This document shows, one piece after another, positions 43,281-52,661 of a stretch of DNA of 64,000 nt. Each line of letters begins with the position of its first letter. Position 1 is the stretch's first letter. The notes under the pieces are model-generated. The model was not told where the DNA came from and did no database searches. It worked only from the letters and a program-made list of their open reading frames with translations. A program made the position numbers and the translations under genes. The DNA comes from Ferrimonas aestuarii (GTDB taxonomy: Bacteria > Pseudomonadota > Gammaproteobacteria > Enterobacterales > Shewanellaceae): NCBI RefSeq assembly GCF_005116665.1, contig NZ_SWCJ01000001.1, positions 558,001-622,000 of the forward strand. The letters are read 5' to 3'.

Positions 43281-44390
43281 TCAGCCAAACAGCGCCTTTT
43301 TGCGGGCTTTATTGACGATGCAGAAGTTGCCCCGTTTGGTACGGCATTTAGAGCAGCGCTCGCACTCAATGGCAGAGAAATCCCCTTGTTGCCAGCGCTG
43401 AATCAGTTTGGGCTCAGATAGCAGTGGCCGCGATAGGGCAAACATCTGAATGTTAGAGCTTGTTGCCAACTGTTCGATGGCATTGAAGTCTTTTAGACCG
43501 CCGACGGTGACCACCGGAATGGTCAACTCCTGACTGACTACTTCGCCATATTCTCGGAAATAACCTTCGCCTTGCAGGGTATGGCCATCGAATTTTTGGC
43601 CCACCATGGTGTCTGCTTTGCCGTGAATGTTACCGGAGAGCACAATGGCGTCGACGCCGACCTGCTCCAACTTTCTGCAGATAATTCGAGTTTCCTCAAA
43701 GGTGAGGCCGCCATCAAAGAATTCGCTGGCGGTCAGTTTCACCAGAATTGGGAACCTGTTGCCAACCAGTTTGCGGGATTCTTGGTAGATCTCCATCAGA
43801 AAACGCATGCGGTTTTCTAAGCTGCCGCCATACTCATCTTGTCTGCGATTGTAGTAGGGGCTGAGAAACTGGTTGATAAGATAGGTATGAGCCCCGTGGA
43901 TCTCGACACCATCAAACCCCGCGTCTTTGGCACGTTTACAGGCATTGGCAAAGGCGGTCACAATGTAGTGAATCTCCTCTTTGGTCATCGCCTTCCCTTG
44001 GGTTTGGGTGCCGCGCTCAGGGACGTCACTTGGGGCGAAAATGGTGCGCTCGCCAACCTCAAAGGTGGTTTTGGTGCCACCATAAGCGATCTGCTTGACG
44101 ATCTTGGTACCATATTGGTGCACCAAGTCGGTCAACTTTTTATAGCCCTCTATGAAGGAGTCATCGTAGATCCCCATCATGCCTGCATTGGGCTTTTCCT
44201 CTTTGACCACATTGGCGTAACCGGTGACGATCAGGCCCACTTCCCCTTGGGCCAACTCTTCATAGATGTCATACAGGGTGTCGGTCATGTGACCGTCCTC
44301 TGTCGCCATATTTTCCCAGGTTGCACTGCGGACAAAACGGTTCTTCAGCGTCATGTTGCCGATGCGAGTTTCTGAAAACAAAATGCTCAA
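43281..44390 (-). CDS. NADH:flavin oxidoreductase, Old Yellow Enzyme family
   Basis: A 369-residue FMN-dependent TIM-barrel protein. Visible are GNMTLKNRFVRSATWE at the N-terminus (phosphate and flavin contacts), the AFANACKRAKDAGFDGVEIH helix-strand with the GAHTYLINQFLSPYYNRR active-site loop, and the ILVKLTASEFFDGG strand. The C-terminal tail has a cysteine cluster (ERCSKCRTKRGNFC, about 345-358) that in larger relatives binds [4Fe-4S]; here the protein stops soon after and lacks the flavodoxin-like extensions of 2,4-dienoyl-CoA reductase. Substrate unknown. Confidence 0.86.
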   Translation of the reverse strand: MSILFSETRIGNMTLKNRFVRSATWENMATEDGHMTDTLYDIYEELAQGEVGLIVTGYANVVKEEKPNAGMMGIYDDSFIEGYKKLTDLVHQYGTKIVKQIAYGGTKTTFEVGERTIFAPSDVPERGTQTQGKAMTKEEIHYIVTAFANACKRAKDAGFDGVEIHGAHTYLINQFLSPYYNRRQDEYGGSLENRMRFLMEIYQESRKLVGNRFPILVKLTASEFFDGGLTFEETRIICRKLEQVGVDAIVLSGNIHGKADTMVGQKFDGHTLQGEGYFREYGEVVSQELTIPVVTVGGLKDFNAIEQLATSSNIQMFALSRPLLSEPKLIQRWQQGDFSAIECERCSKCRTKRGNFCIVNKARKKALFG

Positions 44391-44620
44391 GGTGGTGTTC
44401 TCACTGGTTGCTGGAGGAAGGGCGCCGTTATCGAATCGGCGAGGGCGGCGAGTCTACCCTAAAGCATGAAAAAATGCGGCAAAGATAGGGGCGTCAATGG
44501 TGCCATAAGCAGCTGAGATGCCAATTTTGAGTGGAAGGGCGCTTTTTGGAATTCATTCCTATGGACTTTAACACTCACCACGCCATTAGGTTGTGGCGTG
44601 GTGAGCAACAGGGCAAAGGG
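44391..44620. other. 230 bp between two minus-strand genes, with terminator-like hairpin
   Basis: Contains the perfect stem CTCACCACGCC (44574-44584) / GGCGTGGTGAG (44595-44605), 15 bp after the NhaC stop on the minus strand, probably ending that transcript. The rest should hold the promoter of the OYE gene. No gene seen. Confidence 0.6.
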
Positions 44621-46162
44621 TTAGGCGGAGGCGGGATTTTGGTTGCCAGTCGAGCGCTGCTGTAACTGCTCAAGGCCAGCTTTGGCTTGAGGCAGTTTAA
44701 GCACTTTCCAGCCAAACAGGGCGCAGACAATGCCCACCAGCGGGCTTAGCCAGTTAAAGAACGCGTAGAGCGCATACTCCAGCGGCCCCACCCCCAATAC
44801 CGAATGCATGTAGGCACCACAGGTATTCCACGGGATCAGCGCTGAGGTGACGGTGCCGCCATCTTCAATAGCACGGGAGAGGTTCTCTGGCGCTAAGTCG
44901 CGCTCCCCATAAGCCCCTTTGAACATGCGTGCTGGCATGACTACCGAGATGTACTGATCCGCAGAGATAACATTGACCCCAAAGGCGGTGAAGATGGTGG
45001 TGACGATCAGTCGGCCGCCACTGTGTGCTGCGGCAATCAGCCCCTCAACTAAGCGCTTAAGCAGCCCAGTGGTCTCCATCACTGAGCCAAAATACATGGC
45101 GGTCATGATAAGCCACACGGTGCCGAGCATGGAGCCCATGCCACCGCCACTGACCAGATCGTTCAGATCGCTATTACCAGTATCAATGCTGACACCTTGA
45201 TAGAGAGCCTGCCAGATCACCATCACGTTCTGTTGCCATGTTGGGCCCTCGGCAGCCAAGTTTGCGATCAGCTGCTGCTGAAACAGCAGAGCCCAGAAGC
45301 CACCGACGATGGCACCGATGCTGATGGCAGCAAAGGCAGGTACCTTGGCCAGAGCCAGCCCTAAGGTGATCACCAGTGGTAGCAGCAGATGCCAACCCAG
45401 GGCAAAGTGTTGCTCTAACCCCTGAGTCAGTTGATTAAGGCGCTCTGGAGAGAAGTCGCCACCGTCTTGCAGACCAAGCAGGGTAAACAGCAGCAGACTG
45501 ACCAGAAAAGCCGGAACCGTGCTCCAAAGCATGTGACGAATGTGGCTGAACAGATCGGCGCCGGCAATGGCGGGGGCAAGGTTGGTGGTATCGGAAAGCG
45601 GTGACAGCTTATCGCCAAAGTACGCGCCGCTGACGATGGCACCTGCGGTAATCACCGGTGAAAGGTTCATGCCGGTAGCCACGCCTATTAGGGCGACACC
45701 AATGGTGGCGGCCACGGTCCAGCTGCTGCCGATGCACAGCGCGACCACGGCGCATAGAATGCAGCTGGAGACATAAAACAGATCCGGATTAAGTAGCTGC
45801 AGGCCGAAGTAGATCATGCTGGGTACGGTGCCCGCCAGTAGCCAGGTTCCAATTAATGCGCCAATGGAGAACAGAATTAAAAACGCCCCTAGAGTCAGGC
45901 TCATGCCCTTAGTGACACCGGCTTCAATATCGGCCCAGCGGTAGCCATTTTTAAGACCAATCAGGGTGGCTAAACCGCCACCTAGCATCAGAGCAATCTG
46001 GTTCGCGCCAGAGGAGGAGTCGTCGCCAAATAGGTATACCGACAGTGCCAATAAGAGAATCAACACCACAACTGGCAGTAGGGCATCGATTAGGCTTGCG
46101 GATTTGCGGGTGGATGCTGTCGAGCCGACCGGGCTTGGCGATGGGGAATCGTTGCGGGTCAT
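44621..46162 (-). CDS. NhaC-family Na+/H+ antiporter
   Basis: Exchanges sodium for protons across the inner membrane to keep sodium and pH balance, as expected in a marine organism. The 513-residue protein has a polar start (about 25 residues) and about 11-12 membrane segments. Family motifs seen include the ALCIGSSWTVAATIGVALIG helix, GAYFGDKLSPLSDTTNLAPA, DLNDLVSGGGMGSM, and EDGGTVTSALIPWNTCGAYM, which carry the Asp and Ser residues typical of the NhaC family. Some members instead carry malate/lactate or tyrosine, so cargo is not certain. Confidence 0.87.
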   Translation of the reverse strand: MTRNDSPSPSPVGSTASTRKSASLIDALLPVVVLILLLALSVYLFGDDSSSGANQIALMLGGGLATLIGLKNGYRWADIEAGVTKGMSLTLGAFLILFSIGALIGTWLLAGTVPSMIYFGLQLLNPDLFYVSSCILCAVVALCIGSSWTVAATIGVALIGVATGMNLSPVITAGAIVSGAYFGDKLSPLSDTTNLAPAIAGADLFSHIRHMLWSTVPAFLVSLLLFTLLGLQDGGDFSPERLNQLTQGLEQHFALGWHLLLPLVITLGLALAKVPAFAAISIGAIVGGFWALLFQQQLIANLAAEGPTWQQNVMVIWQALYQGVSIDTGNSDLNDLVSGGGMGSMLGTVWLIMTAMYFGSVMETTGLLKRLVEGLIAAAHSGGRLIVTTIFTAFGVNVISADQYISVVMPARMFKGAYGERDLAPENLSRAIEDGGTVTSALIPWNTCGAYMHSVLGVGPLEYALYAFFNWLSPLVGIVCALFGWKVLKLPQAKAGLEQLQQRSTGNQNPASA

Positions 46163-46451
46163 ATCAATCCTTTACGTTCAGGGGCCGCCATTGACGCTTG
46201 CTTGCGTGATGTAGGCTGCCGTCGGCAGAATTTCCCTCTGCCGTGTTTTCGTTATTGTTATCAGTTTGTTGCTTCACAACACTCTACGGTAATTGTTGGG
46301 TTGAAGAAACCTTTTGCTGGGAGTTGGCTCAGGCCCAGTTGGAAACTTAATTGCGCAGCTGACTGGGTAACTTCCATATTTTCATTGGCTTATGCTAAGT
46401 TAGCGCTTCACTTATCAGGGCCTGTTCGCCCAAGGATGGAGAATAACAATA

Positions 46452-47039
46452 ATGACAATCCAAGCTTTTCCTGCGCTTTGTAGCGCCATTATTGGTATGG
46501 CAATGGTGAGCTCTGCGGCGGCCACCACCAGTGAGCAAAACCAGTTTTTTGAGGCGTTATCGGCCCATTGTGGTAACGCCTATGAAGGCGTGGTAACCGC
46601 TGGCAACAGTCATGATTCCGCTTTCAGCAGTCAAGTGTTGGTGATGCACGTGCGCGAATGCAGTGATGAAGTGATTAAGGTGCCATTTCACGTGGGAGAG
46701 GATCACTCTCGAACCTGGGTAATCAGTAAAACGCCCTATGGCTTACATTTGGCCCACGACCATCGACATCAAGATGGCAGTGAAGACAAGGTGACGATGT
46801 ATGGCGGCATGACCGCAACCATGGGCAGCGCCAACGAACAGTCGTTTCCAGTTGATGCACATTCGATTAATAACTTTCGCGAAAACGGCCTTGAGGCCTC
46901 CATCACCAATGTGTGGCACCTGTATCTGACCAACGATGAGTTTAGCTATCGCCTAACCAGAGAAAACCGATACTTTCGGGTCGACTTTGATCTGACGAAA
47001 CCGGTTGCGCTGCCGCCGGTACCATGGGGGCACCAATAA
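46452..47039 (+). CDS. Unrecognised secreted protein with His-rich segment
   Basis: A 195-residue protein with a signal peptide (about 1-25, IIGMAMVSSAAA). Two cysteines (in SAHCGNAYEG and VRECSDEVIKV) are placed to form a disulphide. A segment GLHLAHDHRHQDGSEDKVTM (about 96-115) holds four histidines that may bind metal. Similar conserved proteins of unknown function exist in marine bacteria. It stands alone with a strong terminator after it. Confidence 0.65.
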   Translation: MTIQAFPALCSAIIGMAMVSSAAATTSEQNQFFEALSAHCGNAYEGVVTAGNSHDSAFSSQVLVMHVRECSDEVIKVPFHVGEDHSRTWVISKTPYGLHLAHDHRHQDGSEDKVTMYGGMTATMGSANEQSFPVDAHSINNFRENGLEASITNVWHLYLTNDEFSYRLTRENRYFRVDFDLTKPVALPPVPWGHQ

Positions 47040-47066
47040 CCAGCGTCACTTACGTAAACCTTTTTC

Positions 47067-47095
47067 ACACCCGACCCCTAGTCGGGTGTTTTATT
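47067..47095 (+). terminator. Terminator after the 46452 gene
   Basis: ACACCCGAC / GTCGGGTGT stem with loop CCCTA and a T-rich tail, 27 bp after the stop. Confidence 0.9.
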
Positions 47096-47424
47096 CTCTG
47101 CGCCCAGTATTGCTGCTCTCTGAATTTCCCTTCGCCTCCCTCGTGAAGGACGTCGGTGCTCTCGCTTGCACTTTGCTTTAACAGCGACTTATGTGCCTAC
47201 TTTGACTCAACGCCAGTGACACCGGCTCGATTGCAACCTGGCACCAGTGATGAGTCATGCCCTGTTCCATTAACGCAATTCGATTTCGAACGTGATTCTC
47301 AGTATTAGGTGGAGAACCATTTCTGAGGGGTTGATCACCTTTAGTGATTTGATGATCTGGAAATGGTTGCAATTTGAGTTGCTGGCAACTAAGTTGTTCG
47401 CAATCTAATTAAAAGGAACGTTTT
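47096..47424. other. 329 bp without a convincing gene
   Basis: A 64-codon minus-strand frame (47178-47372) shows no recognisable similarity. The last 60 bp should carry the promoter of the following cytochrome-like gene. Nothing else seen. Confidence 0.5.
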
Positions 47425-47997
47425 ATGAAATCGCTAATGACCTTGGCTTTAGGTGCCCTTATCAGTGTCAGTGGGGTAGCGGCCGAACTTGAGGTTAATG
47501 CAGAAGACTTTCAGTGCATTACCGATATGACACCGGTTCGTGGCTTTTACGTTGATAACCTCATTGAGGGCAAGTTGGCCGATACCGTGGCCATCGCCGA
47601 GGCGGAGCAGGGCGTTTATCCTCCTGGCTCTGTGGTGCAGCTGGTTCCTACTGAGGTGATGGTTAAGCACCCCAAGGGCTTTAGTGCAGCAACTAACGAT
47701 TGGGAATTTTTTGAGCTAAATGTCTCTCCAGAAGGCTCCGTTATTCATAAGCGCGGCTTTGTTGACGTGGAAAATCGCTTTGGCGGCAACTGCTTCGCTT
47801 GCCATATTAAGGCCGAGCCTAAATACGATTTCGTATGTGAAAGTGACCATGGCTGTGACCCGATTCCGCTGTCGCTGGAGGTCAAACGCCTGCTGCAAAA
47901 ACTCGATCCACGCTGTGAAATCAAATATCAGCCAACCCCTGAAGAGATGGACGCACTGCAGAAGTTTCGAGCTTCATTGACCGCCAATCGCGGATAA
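47425..47997 (+). CDS. Cytochrome P460-like periplasmic c-type haem protein
   Basis: A 190-residue secreted protein: signal peptide (about 1-20, LGALISVSGVAAE) after a clear AAGGA ribosome binding site, then a beta-rich domain with GFYVDNLIEGKLADT and WEFFELNVSPEGSVI, and one haem-c attachment motif CFACH (about 130-134) in FGGNCFACHIKAEPKYDFVC. The layout of a beta domain followed by an N-x-C-x-x-C-H site resembles the cytochrome P460 / c'-beta family, whose members bind NO or oxidise hydroxylamine. The haem-linked lysine of true P460 cannot be assigned. Two further Cys pairs (ESDHGC and DPRC) may form disulphides. Alone on its transcript. Confidence 0.65.
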   Translation: MKSLMTLALGALISVSGVAAELEVNAEDFQCITDMTPVRGFYVDNLIEGKLADTVAIAEAEQGVYPPGSVVQLVPTEVMVKHPKGFSAATNDWEFFELNVSPEGSVIHKRGFVDVENRFGGNCFACHIKAEPKYDFVCESDHGCDPIPLSLEVKRLLQKLDPRCEIKYQPTPEEMDALQKFRASLTANRG

Positions 47998-48185
47998 ATG
48001 CCATTTCGGGTACTGGCTACACACTATCGCGGTGGGCAATCAGGCCTGCGGCGCGTGGGGTACCAAAATAAGCTGGTACCCCATGTTTTTCATCTAAGTT
48101 TTGTGAGGCGATTAAAGACGGCCTCAAGATTTTTGCAGGCAATCGCTTTATACTGTGCCGTCACGTTTAACTCTCCAGTGATGGC

Positions 48186-49703
48186 ATGCACAACCTCCTC
48201 GAACAAGCAAAATCCAGCGGCAGCTCAATTGCGATTGCCCAACTGATCTATCACCCGAAAACGCAAACGTTGTCAAAACAGGGGCAGCCCATTGATCTGG
48301 AGCCGCGCACCCTTGAGTTGCTTGAGTTGCTGCTCACTAGCGTTGGCCAGCCCATGGCCTCCAGTGACATTATTGATGCCATCTGGCAGAGTAAGTACAT
48401 CTCTAAGAATGTACTCACCAACCGCATCAGTACTTTAAGAGCGATCTTTCAAGAGCAGATGCCCGATGAAGATGCCGCTAAATTGCTGGTTACCTATCCC
48501 CGTAAGGGTTACTTTCTCAATCCTGCCAGTGTTGGCCTTAATCAATCCTTGCCTCAGAAAACGCCAGCGGCAGAGCCTGTGGCCGAAAGCCAAACTGAAC
48601 CTTCTCGTCGCCAGCTTAAGTTGGCGTACGGTTGCTGCCTCGCGTTACTTTGCTGTGTGGTAGCACTTTTAGCCGTGGTGTGGCAGCAGCAAGGGGTCTC
48701 CTCACAAGAGGCGAGAACTCAGTCCCTCATTCCTAAGGTGGAGCTGCTGCTAAATCGCATAGATGTGCTTGGACCTACGGCAACGGCATATCGTACTGCT
48801 GTGAAAGCCATCTTGCTTCAGCAACAGGTGGAATACCCGTACACAGACATCGCCAACCAGGATGCGCCCAGCTACTTTTTGGATCCGTTAACACAAACAC
48901 CGTTTTTCCCCGGTGCTCGAAATATGCGAACCAGCGATTACCTGGTGAATCTGGAGCTGAAAGATGGCTCGGAGGCTGGAATCTTAAAAGCGCAGCTTAG
49001 CGTGATAAACCCGTCATCGGACAAACTGGCATTTCGCCATCAGTATCGAATTCGAGTGGCAGAATTGCAGTCGGATCTATTTCGGATTCACGCAGATATG
49101 GTCGCCTACTTTAATTTGCCGAAGCCATCTAAGAGTCATTGGCAGTTATCTGAGAAGCATACTGATTTGCTGATGAGAGGAGAGGTGTCACTGGATCAAA
49201 TCTCGACAATGGATGAGTTTACCGCCAATACATTGGCTCGCCATTTGGCCCTGTTTGAGCGTGATGATGCGGTCATTGAAACGTTCATTGATAAAACGCA
49301 ATTGGCGTTTGATATTTTGCCAGATGAACTCAGCTTATGGATGGGATTATTGCATTATAAAGTGGGTAAGTTGGATAAGGCGAAGGCTCTGCTGACGACG
49401 CCTCTTGGGGATTCATTAATCCAAAATGCGCTCATCTACACCTTTGTTTCCCATATTGCATTTAAGCAAAATAAACTGGACCAGTTTCGCCTTAATTATA
49501 TGGAGTCCTTGGTGGCTTTACTTCGGGTGATGCCGTCCGAGGCGCTGTTTGAGCGTTTGTCTCAGCCGGAGTCGAAACAAACCTGTTTGAAGCCATGGAC
49601 CGAGCTTAAGATAAGCGTTAAAGATGAGGTGTTGGTACGACGCTGGCGCAGCCTGATTGAGGAGCATTGCTCCAATGTGGGGTCGATAACCAACCCTAAT
49701 TAA
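48186..49703 (+). CDS. ToxR/CadC-like membrane-bound transcriptional regulator
   Basis: A 505-residue one-component regulator. The N-terminal OmpR-type winged helix spans about 18-113 (LIYHPKTQTLS, LEPRTLELLELLLTSVGQPM, the recognition helix KNVLTNRISTLRAIF and the wing TYPRKGYFL). A Pro/Glu-rich linker leads to one membrane segment (about 147-166) and a periplasmic sensor part of about 340 residues with helical repeats. Such proteins bind DNA while in the membrane and sense envelope or external signals. Its likely target is the lipoprotein gene that follows in the same direction. Confidence 0.85.
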   Translation: MHNLLEQAKSSGSSIAIAQLIYHPKTQTLSKQGQPIDLEPRTLELLELLLTSVGQPMASSDIIDAIWQSKYISKNVLTNRISTLRAIFQEQMPDEDAAKLLVTYPRKGYFLNPASVGLNQSLPQKTPAAEPVAESQTEPSRRQLKLAYGCCLALLCCVVALLAVVWQQQGVSSQEARTQSLIPKVELLLNRIDVLGPTATAYRTAVKAILLQQQVEYPYTDIANQDAPSYFLDPLTQTPFFPGARNMRTSDYLVNLELKDGSEAGILKAQLSVINPSSDKLAFRHQYRIRVAELQSDLFRIHADMVAYFNLPKPSKSHWQLSEKHTDLLMRGEVSLDQISTMDEFTANTLARHLALFERDDAVIETFIDKTQLAFDILPDELSLWMGLLHYKVGKLDKAKALLTTPLGDSLIQNALIYTFVSHIAFKQNKLDQFRLNYMESLVALLRVMPSEALFERLSQPESKQTCLKPWTELKISVKDEVLVRRWRSLIEEHCSNVGSITNPN

Positions 49704-49841
49704 ATCAGTGGTATAAGTACAAAATTAGGCTTTTGTTACTCCCCGTTTGTTTTTGTTTTTTGCCCTGATTGAGATGGCGACCCTAAGATGCGTGCAAACG
49801 TCAATTCCCCGCCTAGGGGACTCAATTAGGATTGCCACACT

Positions 49842-50744
49842 ATGCGAAAAACGCTCTCGATTCTTGCCATTGCCACCCTAACTTTATACGGCTGTGGCGG
49901 AGGCTCCTCCGGTTCCTCCGGTTCCTCCGGTGGGGATAAAGGCACAAAGGTGACGGTTGATTACCCAATAAAAAATGCCAAGTTTGCGCCAACTCTTACT
50001 GAGAAATGGAGTTATGAGCTGAGTCGCAATAAAGCGACACCCAATAAGTTTGACATTGCATATAAGGTATTAACCAGCGAACAACTGCTCGAAGTTCTAG
50101 AGCAGTCTGAAGATGCCAAGCTGTTTATCCCCATCGTTAATGATCTCGTGAATTTCGGTGTTAAAAAGTTCTACTTTAGCGATGAGAACAACGGCGGTGA
50201 GATTAGCCATTCACTGTATTTCGCAGGGACCGATGGCGCGCTGCATGAAATCGATGACGCTTATGTTGCTGGTCGAAATGCGTTTAAGATGGTCGATTTG
50301 ATGAAGACCAGCCCGTTATTTCGCTTGAGCGGTGATGACGTCAAAGAGAATGATCCAAACATCTCAATCGGTGGTGATACCATTTCAGAATCTCTGACAT
50401 TGAGCGGTGGGCTAATTAAAGTGATGCTGGAAGATTTTGAAGGCTACGAATGGCTGGACAATCTCCCTGATACTGCGGTGTGCAAAACCCACTGGCAGCA
50501 AAGCATTAATGAAACTGGGGTTCGTAAAACCCTTAGCGTGTCTGGTAAGAAGGTTGAAACGGCCTATCTGGAAGAGAAAAATACCTACAATTTGCGTTGT
50601 GATGAGATGGACTCCATGGAGTTCTCCAGCAAGGCTACCCGTTGGTTTAATCCTCGTTTAGGCATCGTTGAGCAGTCGGAAACCTTCGATGCCAATCAGG
50701 TAACCATCGAAGCTCAAGAGTTGACGCTTTCTGCGTTTAAGTAA
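49842..50744 (+). CDS. Unrecognised lipoprotein with Gly/Ser linker
   Basis: A 300-residue lipoprotein: signal peptide with lipobox LYGC (cysteine about residue 18), followed by a Gly/Ser tether encoded by a run of near-identical GGTTCCTCC units, then a soluble domain of about 260 residues with no recognised family. Three cysteines in the C-terminal half (in AVCKTHW, LRCDEM) may matter for folding. The repeated codons make slippage in tether length possible. It follows the ToxR-like gene after 138 bp with its own terminator. Confidence 0.7.
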   Translation: MRKTLSILAIATLTLYGCGGGSSGSSGSSGGDKGTKVTVDYPIKNAKFAPTLTEKWSYELSRNKATPNKFDIAYKVLTSEQLLEVLEQSEDAKLFIPIVNDLVNFGVKKFYFSDENNGGEISHSLYFAGTDGALHEIDDAYVAGRNAFKMVDLMKTSPLFRLSGDDVKENDPNISIGGDTISESLTLSGGLIKVMLEDFEGYEWLDNLPDTAVCKTHWQQSINETGVRKTLSVSGKKVETAYLEEKNTYNLRCDEMDSMEFSSKATRWFNPRLGIVEQSETFDANQVTIEAQELTLSAFK

Positions 50745-50765
50745 ACGAGGCAGATAATAAGATTG

Positions 50766-50794
50766 GGCCGCAGAGGCAACTCTGCGGCCTTTTT
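50766..50794 (+). terminator. Terminator after the lipoprotein gene
   Basis: Perfect stem GGCCGCAGAG / CTCTGCGGCC with loop GCAA and five T, 21 bp after the stop. It also lies just past the end of the convergent twelve-gene operon. Confidence 0.92.
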
Positions 50795-50803
50795 CCGTTG
50801 TGG

Positions 50804-52057
50804 CTATTGCGGCTGAGTGTAGTAGTTCAGCGCGCGAATCAGGCTGGTGGCGGTACTGTGGTAACCGCTGAGTTGGCCTAGCTCTCGGTAGCTCAGCTCA
50901 GCTTCAGGCCATTGGCCGCTAAGCCAATGACTTTGGGCGATGGCCAGCAGCGCTTGAGCACGGTGTCGTAGCCGTTGCTGACGCTGAGTTTTTAAGGTGT
51001 TAGCGTCTCGCCCAGACAAGGTGCCAATGCCTACCTGTTGCCATTTGGCTCGCGCTTGTGTGGCTTTGCCTAATGCCGCCAGTAATTGCCCTTGCAGCAG
51101 TGTGAGTTGATCTTGCTCTGTTGACGTTAATTCCTGCCCCTTTGCCATGCGTTCGCTGGCATCAAAGCTTTGCTGGTAATGACCAGACCACAGCCCAAAG
51201 TAGAGGCAGTTGAGGCTCAGAGCGTCACCAGAAAGGGCTAAGCATTCTGATGCTAGGTCAAAAGCGTGCAGTTGTCCGTAGAGTGGAAACAGCGCCTTTT
51301 GATGAAGTTGAGAGTGTGGCTGCAGCAGGCGTACGGTTTCCAGCGCCGCCGCCGCTTGAGTGAAATGCTGCTGTTGCAGATGGCTTTGAGCCAGCAATTG
51401 CCAAGCCTGAAGCTCATCACTGTGGCTCAAATTGGGCTGCGACAACCATGCCTTAAGTAGTTGATTAAGCCCTTGCCAACGCTCCAGTGCCAATAGGGCG
51501 TAGGCTTTGATGGGCCACCAATGGTAAGGCTGCTGGGTCTTGCCTTGGGGGTTATTGTCCAGAGTCAGCACCGATAGGGTTTTGGCGTACTCGTTGAGTT
51601 GATATAGGGCATAGCCATGCAGGTAACGCAGGGCCAGATCCTGTTTCGCCCTGGGTACCCTAGACAGCAGCTTGGCCACCTCGGCAAAGCGTTGCTGGCC
51701 AAGCCAAAGTTCGGCTAGCGATTGAATGATCAGTGGGTCATGAGGATGATGCCTATGCCCCTGTTGCCAGCAGCGACTAGCACTGTCTCGGTTGTTCGCT
51801 TCTTGATAGGCGCGGCAGCCATAGTGAAACAGAGGGGCGGGCACCGAGGCCTTATCCAAGTGCGGGGCGATAAGCTCTGCAGCCAGTAGAGGCTCTCCTT
51901 GCTCGAGCAGCTTTGACGCCTGTTTTACCACTTGATATTGAAGCCCTGACAGACCTTGGGGAGTGGCAACGACAGGCAAGCACCACCCAAGTAAGGCTGC
52001 GCTTATCCATGCCCTGATCCAGCGAGCATTAGTTAAGTTGAAAATTGATGGGCACAT
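50804..52057 (-). CDS. Periplasmic TPR-repeat protein of the TonB2-type system
   Basis: Last gene of the long operon, 417 residues: signal peptide (about 14-32, AWISAALLGWCLPVVA) then tetratricopeptide-like helical repeats through to the end (YQEANNRDSASRCWQQGHRH, YALYQLNEYAKTLSVL, QLLAQSHLQQQHFTQAAAAL). TPR proteins occur in this position in TonB2-type clusters of Vibrio and Shewanella (TtpX-like location), where they probably connect TonB to its partners. The start overlaps the tonB 3' end by 29 bp. No enzymatic motif seen. Confidence 0.75.
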   Translation of the reverse strand: MCPSIFNLTNARWIRAWISAALLGWCLPVVATPQGLSGLQYQVVKQASKLLEQGEPLLAAELIAPHLDKASVPAPLFHYGCRAYQEANNRDSASRCWQQGHRHHPHDPLIIQSLAELWLGQQRFAEVAKLLSRVPRAKQDLALRYLHGYALYQLNEYAKTLSVLTLDNNPQGKTQQPYHWWPIKAYALLALERWQGLNQLLKAWLSQPNLSHSDELQAWQLLAQSHLQQQHFTQAAAALETVRLLQPHSQLHQKALFPLYGQLHAFDLASECLALSGDALSLNCLYFGLWSGHYQQSFDASERMAKGQELTSTEQDQLTLLQGQLLAALGKATQARAKWQQVGIGTLSGRDANTLKTQRQQRLRHRAQALLAIAQSHWLSGQWPEAELSYRELGQLSGYHSTATSLIRALNYYTQPQ

Positions 52058-52661
52058 CTACATACACCGATACGGCTTGTTGATTGATCTCCGCCGGCTT
52101 AAATCGCCAGCGTTTGGCGGCGGTGAGCGCCGCTTGGTCGAATAGGTGCTCAGGCTCAGCGGCTTGCACTTCTGCCTCCATCACCTCTCCGGTTTCGCTG
52201 ACGACCAACCTTAAGGTGACTTTGCCAGCAATGCCTTGGCTGCGAGCGGCCACAGGCATTTGCGGTGCCACGTAATGAAGCAACTTGGGTGGACTGTCCA
52301 CATCCTGAAGGCTGGCCAATCCCTGTGTTAACGGCGGGGCAGTGAGCTGAGTTAACCTCGGTTCAATCAGGGCAATGGGGGCCATTTCAACGACCACGGT
52401 CGACGTTTGGGTCAAGGTTGGGCTTAACGCCAGTGGCTGCGGCTTAGTATTGATTTTTACCTGCTTGGGCGTGACCGGTTTGGGCTTTTGCTTCGGTGCT
52501 GGCGGCGGCAATGTGATGGGGGTAATCGATCTACTTGTCGCGGCTTGCGGCGCGACCTGCTGGCTGTGGTTGAGCGCTTGGGGCAGATAGATGACCAGCA
52601 AATAGCACAGGGGCAGCGCCAACATTAATCGGCCCAAGACATTGACCAGCTTAGAGATCAT
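52029..52661 (-). CDS. tonB: TonB energy transducer
   Basis: Links the proton-driven ExbB/ExbD complex to outer-membrane receptors. The 210-residue protein has an N-terminal membrane anchor (about 9-28, LGRLMLALPLCYLLVIYLPQ), a proline/lysine-rich periplasmic spacer (PPPAPKQKPKPVTPKQVK, about 52-69), and the C-terminal TonB fold (VTLRLVVSETGEVMEAEVQA, FDQAALTAAKRWRFKPAEIN). The short spacer is typical of TonB2-type proteins. Overlaps exbD upstream by 4 bp. Confidence 0.92.
   Translation of the reverse strand: MISKLVNVLGRLMLALPLCYLLVIYLPQALNHSQQVAPQAATSRSITPITLPPPAPKQKPKPVTPKQVKINTKPQPLALSPTLTQTSTVVVEMAPIALIEPRLTQLTAPPLTQGLASLQDVDSPPKLLHYVAPQMPVAARSQGIAGKVTLRLVVSETGEVMEAEVQAAEPEHLFDQAALTAAKRWRFKPAEINQQAVSVYVDVPINFQLN

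Noticed and set aside
47178-47372. 64-codon minus-strand frame in the gap before the P460-like gene
   Set aside because: No similarity and no support from neighbours; likely chance.
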